A stretch of DNA of 17,604 nucleotides, taken from NCBI GenBank assembly GCA_025056955.1, contig JANWYL010000032.1, positions 1 through 17,604 of the forward strand. The letters run 5' to 3'. Of this stretch, positions 14,110 through 17,604 are shown piece after piece (the first letter of the stretch is position 1; each line of letters opens with the position of its first letter). The DNA is from Sandaracinaceae bacterium. GTDB lineage: Bacteria; Myxococcota_A; Polyangia; Polyangiales; Sandaracinaceae. The translations under genes were made by a program, and so were the position numbers. The notes under the pieces were generated by a model that searched no databases, was not told where the DNA came from, and saw only the letters and a program-made list of their open reading frames with translations.

Positions 14110-15538
14110 ACTTCACGAAATCTTCCCTTCTTCTCCTCCGGCCCCTCGAGCCCGTCTCCTTGTGGTCGATGACGAGCACAGCGCGTTGAGCGCTCTGCAG
14201 AAGCTCCTTGAGAGTGAAGGATATCGGGTTTGGTGCGCCTCAAACGGAGAGGAAGCGTTGCAGCATCTCGATGAAATCGCACCTGACCTTGTGATTACAG
14301 ACCTAAAAATGCCAGGAATAAACGGAATTGAGCTTGTTGAAAAGGTCCGTTCAAAAAATCCCTCAATTCCTGTCATCGTGGTAACCGCCTTTGGAGACGT
14401 GCAGAGCGCTGTTTCTGCGATGCGCCGGGGGGCAGAAGACTACTTGTCAAAACCCATCGATTTCGACGCGCTCCTGGTCTCGATTGAAAGGGCACTCTTT
14501 CATCGGGACCTTCGGGCAGAGGCGGAACAACTGCGGCGTCAGATCCGCGAGCAAAAGGAAGAAGGGCTCTATGGCCTCGTCGGTTCAAGCCAGGCCATGC
14601 AAGAAATTTATCGAACCATTCGGCAAGTGGCTCCTTCCAAAGCCACGGTGCTGATCACAGGTGAAAGCGGAACAGGAAAAGGAGAAGCTGCCAAAGCCAT
14701 CCACATGCTCAGCCCGCGTGCTTCACGTCCTTTTGTGACCCTGCAATGCTCAGTGCTTGCTGAAAGCCTTCTTGAAAGCGAGCTTTTTGGGCATGAAAAG
14801 GGAGCATTTACAGGCGCTGATCGACGTCGGATTGGGCGCTTTGAACAGGCCCATGAAGGCACACTTTTTCTCGACGAAATCGGAGAAATTCCCCCCTCTA
14901 CCCAAGTCAAGCTGTTGCGCGTGCTTCAGGAAAAACGCTTTGAAAGGGTAGGCGGCAACGAAACCATCCAAGTCGACGTGCGGGTGATTGCAGCAACCAA
15001 TCGAGACCTCGCAGAAGAAGTGAGAAAAGGAAGATTTCGCGAAGATCTCTACTATCGCTTGAATGTGATCCATATTGAGATGCCGCCTCTTCGGGCAAGG
15101 AAAAGTGATATTTTGATTCTCGCGGATCACTTCATTCGGCGTTTCGCAGAAGAAAACAGGAAACGCATTCTTGGCATGAGCGAAGAAGCACGTGCTCACT
15201 TGCTCTCATACGCATGGCCTGGAAACGTTCGTGAGCTTGAAAATGCAATCGAACGCGCAGTGGTGATGTGCCAAGGCCAAAGGATTGAGCTCAGCGACCT
15301 CCCCCCCTCGATTCGCGCCCAAAACAGCCACAGCGAGGTGCGCATCCCCGGATCTTCGATGGCTGAGATCGAACGATACGCGATTTTGCAAACACTCGAA
15401 GCATGCGGTGGCTCAACCAAAAAAGCTGCTGAAATCCTAGGAATCAGCGTCCGAACAATTCAGTATCGCCTCGCCGAGTATGGCCTGCGCAAGCGACGAG
15501 AGAACAATCGTGGAACTGAAAGTCACGAAGGAGGCTGA
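14102..15538 (+). CDS. NtrC-family sigma-54-dependent response regulator
   Basis: A 478-residue activator with the classic three-part layout. The receiver (~18-130) has acidic Asp23/Asp24, phospho-acceptor Asp67 (VITDLKMPG), Thr95 and Lys117. The AAA+ domain (~158-395) has Walker A GESGTGKG (187-194), the sigma-54 contact loop GAFTGA (234-239), Walker B GTLFLDEIGE (253-262) and arginine-finger region REDLYYRLN. The Fis-type helix-turn-helix (~436-458) is STKKAAEILGISVRTIQYRL. ATG at 14102 lies 8 bp inside the kinase gene with AGGAG 4 nt upstream, so it is coupled to its cognate kinase. Because GAFTGA is intact it should act at -24/-12 promoters, and candidate ones lie on both sides of the divergent region upstream. 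The gene converges on rseP with 15 bp between stops. Confidence 0.96.
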   Translation: MGKLHEIFPSSPPAPRARLLVVDDEHSALSALQKLLESEGYRVWCASNGEEALQHLDEIAPDLVITDLKMPGINGIELVEKVRSKNPSIPVIVVTAFGDVQSAVSAMRRGAEDYLSKPIDFDALLVSIERALFHRDLRAEAEQLRRQIREQKEEGLYGLVGSSQAMQEIYRTIRQVAPSKATVLITGESGTGKGEAAKAIHMLSPRASRPFVTLQCSVLAESLLESELFGHEKGAFTGADRRRIGRFEQAHEGTLFLDEIGEIPPSTQVKLLRVLQEKRFERVGGNETIQVDVRVIAATNRDLAEEVRKGRFREDLYYRLNVIHIEMPPLRARKSDILILADHFIRRFAEENRKRILGMSEEARAHLLSYAWPGNVRELENAIERAVVMCQGQRIELSDLPPSIRAQNSHSEVRIPGSSMAEIERYAILQTLEACGGSTKKAAEILGISVRTIQYRLAEYGLRKRRENNRGTESHEGG

Positions 15539-15553
15539 GTGTTAAGCCCTTGG

Positions 15554-17215
15554 TCAGCGCTCCTCAAGAGAAGCAGGATCAGGTAGAGCACTATTGGCTT
15601 GCACACGATATCGCTCAAGATCGTTCTTTAAGGCCAAAGCAGCAAACAAAATCAACACAAGGAGTCCCATGACCTGAGCCGCACTGCGCCAATGCCCGGG
15701 AATTGGTCGACGAATCAGCGCTTCAATCATGAGAAAAAGCAATTGCCCACCATCGAGAAGAGGCACTGGAAGGAGGTTGAGAACGCCGATATGGATTGAG
15801 ACAATCGCCATAAGGACAAAGTAGTCCAGTGGCCCTGCCTCCACAGCAAGCTCAGTTTCCTGAAAGAGCAAAAGCGCTCCTCCGACGTCTCTAAGTGGCA
15901 ACTCTCCTTCGAGGAGGTGCCAGAGCGAAAGCAAGGTCACTTGCACCAGATCCCAGGTTGTCCGGTAAGCTTCTCGGAATGCGTGAATAACCAAATGAGG
16001 ATTGGGCAAAGGCGGAGGAGAGCTCATCGGCACCCAGTTGAACAAGCCAATCCGGTGACGGAGCTCATCCCGCGTAAGGCCCTGTCCCCCCTTGACCCAT
16101 ATCGCAGAGGAGAGTTCTTGTCCACCTCTGCGAAAACGAATCCGATGAACAAGGCCAGGCTTCTTTTCAAAAACAGCATACAACTCATCGAAGCTTTTGA
16201 TCTCTTCACCATCGATATCGAGCAGTCGATCCCCAGGTCGAATGCCTGCCTGAGCCCCCAAAGAATTGGGAGCCACAAAGGCCACATAAAGGTCAGTGGC
16301 TTCGATACCTGCCCGAAGAAGCCCATCGCCCGGGCCGGCATCTGGAAGAAGCAAGGTCATGCGTGGTTCATAGAAAGCCACCTGCAACAAGCGAGCAATT
16401 CCCTCAAAAGGCTGGGGTCGAAAATAGGTGATTGGAATCGTTGAACCGCGATTGCGATTGAGCGCCATCTGCAAATCAGTGAACCGTTCGATGGGTTGAC
16501 CGCCAACTGCCACAATCCGGTCAAAGGTACGCAGCTGGGCCAGCGCTGCTGGAGAGTGGGGTGAGGGAACACCAATGACTGCAGGGGGGCTTTGGGGAGA
16601 AATCCCAATCCGCCCCACTTCTTTCCGGACACCAAAAGGTTCTTCCACCAAAACCGAGTCTGTGAAAAGCGATATCTCGCTTCGGCGTTGCTGTCTTTCA
16701 ACAGTGAGACGAATCCATTGGCGTGGCCTTGCTTCAATCCAACGAGTGAGCTCTTGGAAAGTGGAAATGGGCCGGCCATCAACTGCCAAAATCCGATCCC
16801 CGACCTCGAGTTGCCCAAAGGCGGGCATCCCTGGCATCACCCTGCCCACAACAGAAGGAGTCAGCTCTTGATCGCCCAAAAACACAAAAAATAAAAGAAG
16901 AAAAGGCAGCAAAAGATTCATAAGGGGGCCAGCCATGACGATGGCTGCCTGCTGCCAAAGTGCACGCCTCGAGAAACTGCCAGGATGCTCCTCCTCTCCA
17001 TCGCCATGCTCCCCAAGAAGGCGGATATAACCGCCAAGGGGAATGAGCGACACCACATATTCTGTACGAGACAAGCGCACACCGATCAGGCGAGGCCCAA
17101 TGCCTAGCGAAAAGCGAACAACTTCCACGCCAAACAGGCGAGCGCAAGCAAAATGACCCACCTCGTGGGTTACCACAAGGGCGCTTGCCAGTAGCACAAA
17201 CCAGAGGAGCGTCAT
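15554..17215 (-). CDS. rseP: RseP-like site-2 zinc metalloprotease with three PDZ domains
   Basis: A 553-residue intramembrane protease of the M50/S2P family, which cleaves anti-sigma factors or leftover signal peptides within the inner membrane. The first helix carries the zinc motif HEVGH (17-21) and the C-terminal part has NLLPVPLLDGG (480-490), with Asp488 as third ligand. Further helices lie near 88-113, 464-482 and 512-530. Three PDZ-like units can be read: ~121-173 (LEVGDRILAVDGRPI), ~207-265 (FDRIVAVGGQPI) and ~309-362 (IRPGDRLLDIDGEEI). E. coli RseP has two PDZ domains and about 450 residues, so this protein is long by roughly one PDZ. ATG at 17215 overlaps the stop of an upstream frame as ATGA. 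Convergent with the response regulator. Confidence 0.93.
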   Translation of the reverse strand: MTLLWFVLLASALVVTHEVGHFACARLFGVEVVRFSLGIGPRLIGVRLSRTEYVVSLIPLGGYIRLLGEHGDGEEEHPGSFSRRALWQQAAIVMAGPLMNLLLPFLLLFFVFLGDQELTPSVVGRVMPGMPAFGQLEVGDRILAVDGRPISTFQELTRWIEARPRQWIRLTVERQQRRSEISLFTDSVLVEEPFGVRKEVGRIGISPQSPPAVIGVPSPHSPAALAQLRTFDRIVAVGGQPIERFTDLQMALNRNRGSTIPITYFRPQPFEGIARLLQVAFYEPRMTLLLPDAGPGDGLLRAGIEATDLYVAFVAPNSLGAQAGIRPGDRLLDIDGEEIKSFDELYAVFEKKPGLVHRIRFRRGGQELSSAIWVKGGQGLTRDELRHRIGLFNWVPMSSPPPLPNPHLVIHAFREAYRTTWDLVQVTLLSLWHLLEGELPLRDVGGALLLFQETELAVEAGPLDYFVLMAIVSIHIGVLNLLPVPLLDGGQLLFLMIEALIRRPIPGHWRSAAQVMGLLVLILFAALALKNDLERYRVQANSALPDPASLEER

Positions 17216-17604
17216 TCAGCCCCCAACCATATCAGCTTGCAGCGTTCGAGTCGTCCAACACTTCTAAGTCGAATTCTGTTTTCGCCAAGCCCCTCGCGCG
17301 CAAGCCAAAAGCCCAATACCCGAAGTGACATTCGACTCTCTGCAGCCAGCAAAGCCAACAGCAAGTGCTCCAAACCCATTGAAATTAGCTGCTTGCGATT
17401 TGAGCTGCCCGAAGATCGACTTGGCCTCTTCGATGGTTGTTTGCGGAAGGAGCAAAACCACTTCCCGACCAGCTTCCAAAAAAACGTGTGCACTTCGACA
17501 ATGTGGCAAAGCACCATAAACCCAATCAATCAGCAAAGCGGACTCTGCGGCAGATACCTTCTCCCGCAGGACGATGGAAACACAACTCAAGTTTTGCTTA
17601 AATC
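17212..17604 (-). pseudogene. Degenerate GGDEF-like domain protein, 3' end, apparent frameshift; truncated by window edge
   Basis: Two minus-strand frames seem to share one gene. The upstream frame is open from the window edge to a stop at 17264. It reads like the middle of a GGDEF domain: LSCVSIVLRE, then a helix, then EAGREVVLLLPQTTIEEAK (AGREV in place of GGDEF) and GALAVGFA. The +1 frame then supplies what looks like the domain's end, FWLAREGLGENRIRL, and stops at 17212 in an ATGA overlap with rseP. Joining them needs a one-base shift between about 17291 and 17350, for example in the GC repeat CGCGCG near 17296. Without the GGDEF motif it would not be an active diguanylate cyclase. It may be a pseudogene, a sequencing error or a sensory remnant; the family call is tentative. 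Confidence 0.45.

Noticed and set aside
15531..15562. GAGGCTGA / TCAGCGCTC hairpin between the convergent response regulator and rseP
   Set aside because: A bulged 8-bp stem with a 15-nt loop and no T tract on either strand; possible RNA structure but not a supported terminator.

Overview
This window looks like part of a chromosome from a Gram-negative bacterium of the Myxococcota/deltaproteobacterial type with intermediate GC content. I base that on the gene set: an ISC-type Fe-S operon tail, argH-lysA, a fused-subunit cbb3 oxidase cluster, a soluble globin-coupled histidine kinase paired with an NtrC-family regulator, and an RseP-type protease. The lineage is inference from style and gene order, not a marker gene. 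No rRNA, tRNA, CRISPR array, insertion sequence or phage gene is visible, and no gap between genes exceeds 300 bases.

Left part (1-3911). The last 48 codons of hscA run into the ISC [2Fe-2S] ferredoxin gene fdx. After a short gap come argH and lysA, joined by an ATGA overlap, on the plus strand. A minus-strand universal stress protein gene converges on lysA.

Centre (4040-11441, minus strand). One tightly packed cbb3 cytochrome oxidase operon reads, in transcription order, ccoI - ccoS - ccoNO (CcoN and CcoO fused) - ccoQ - ccoP (mono-haem) - ccoG. Gaps are 62 bp or less and two junctions overlap or nearly overlap. No ccoH is present; the usp gene lies downstream of ccoG on the same strand.

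Right-centre (11708-15538, plus strand, divergent from cco). Three overlapping genes follow: a SafE/DsbD-like membrane protein with HC..MC and PCG motifs, a cytosolic histidine kinase with an N-terminal protoglobin (haem O2-sensor) domain plus a PAS domain, and a sigma-54 activator response regulator. The 266-bp divergent region between ccoI and the SafE gene carries a candidate -24/-12 (sigma-54) promoter facing each way. Between them lie helically phased GCGCAAT repeats and a 10-bp inverted repeat. Together these suggest a local circuit in which an oxygen-sensing two-component system controls the high-affinity oxidase and its metal-handling partner, and possibly itself. This is the most interesting part of the window.

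Right end (15554-17604, minus strand). A long site-2 protease (RseP-like) with what look like three PDZ domains is preceded by the 3' end of a degenerate GGDEF-like gene. That gene's reading frame appears shifted, yet its second frame ends in an ATGA overlap with rseP.
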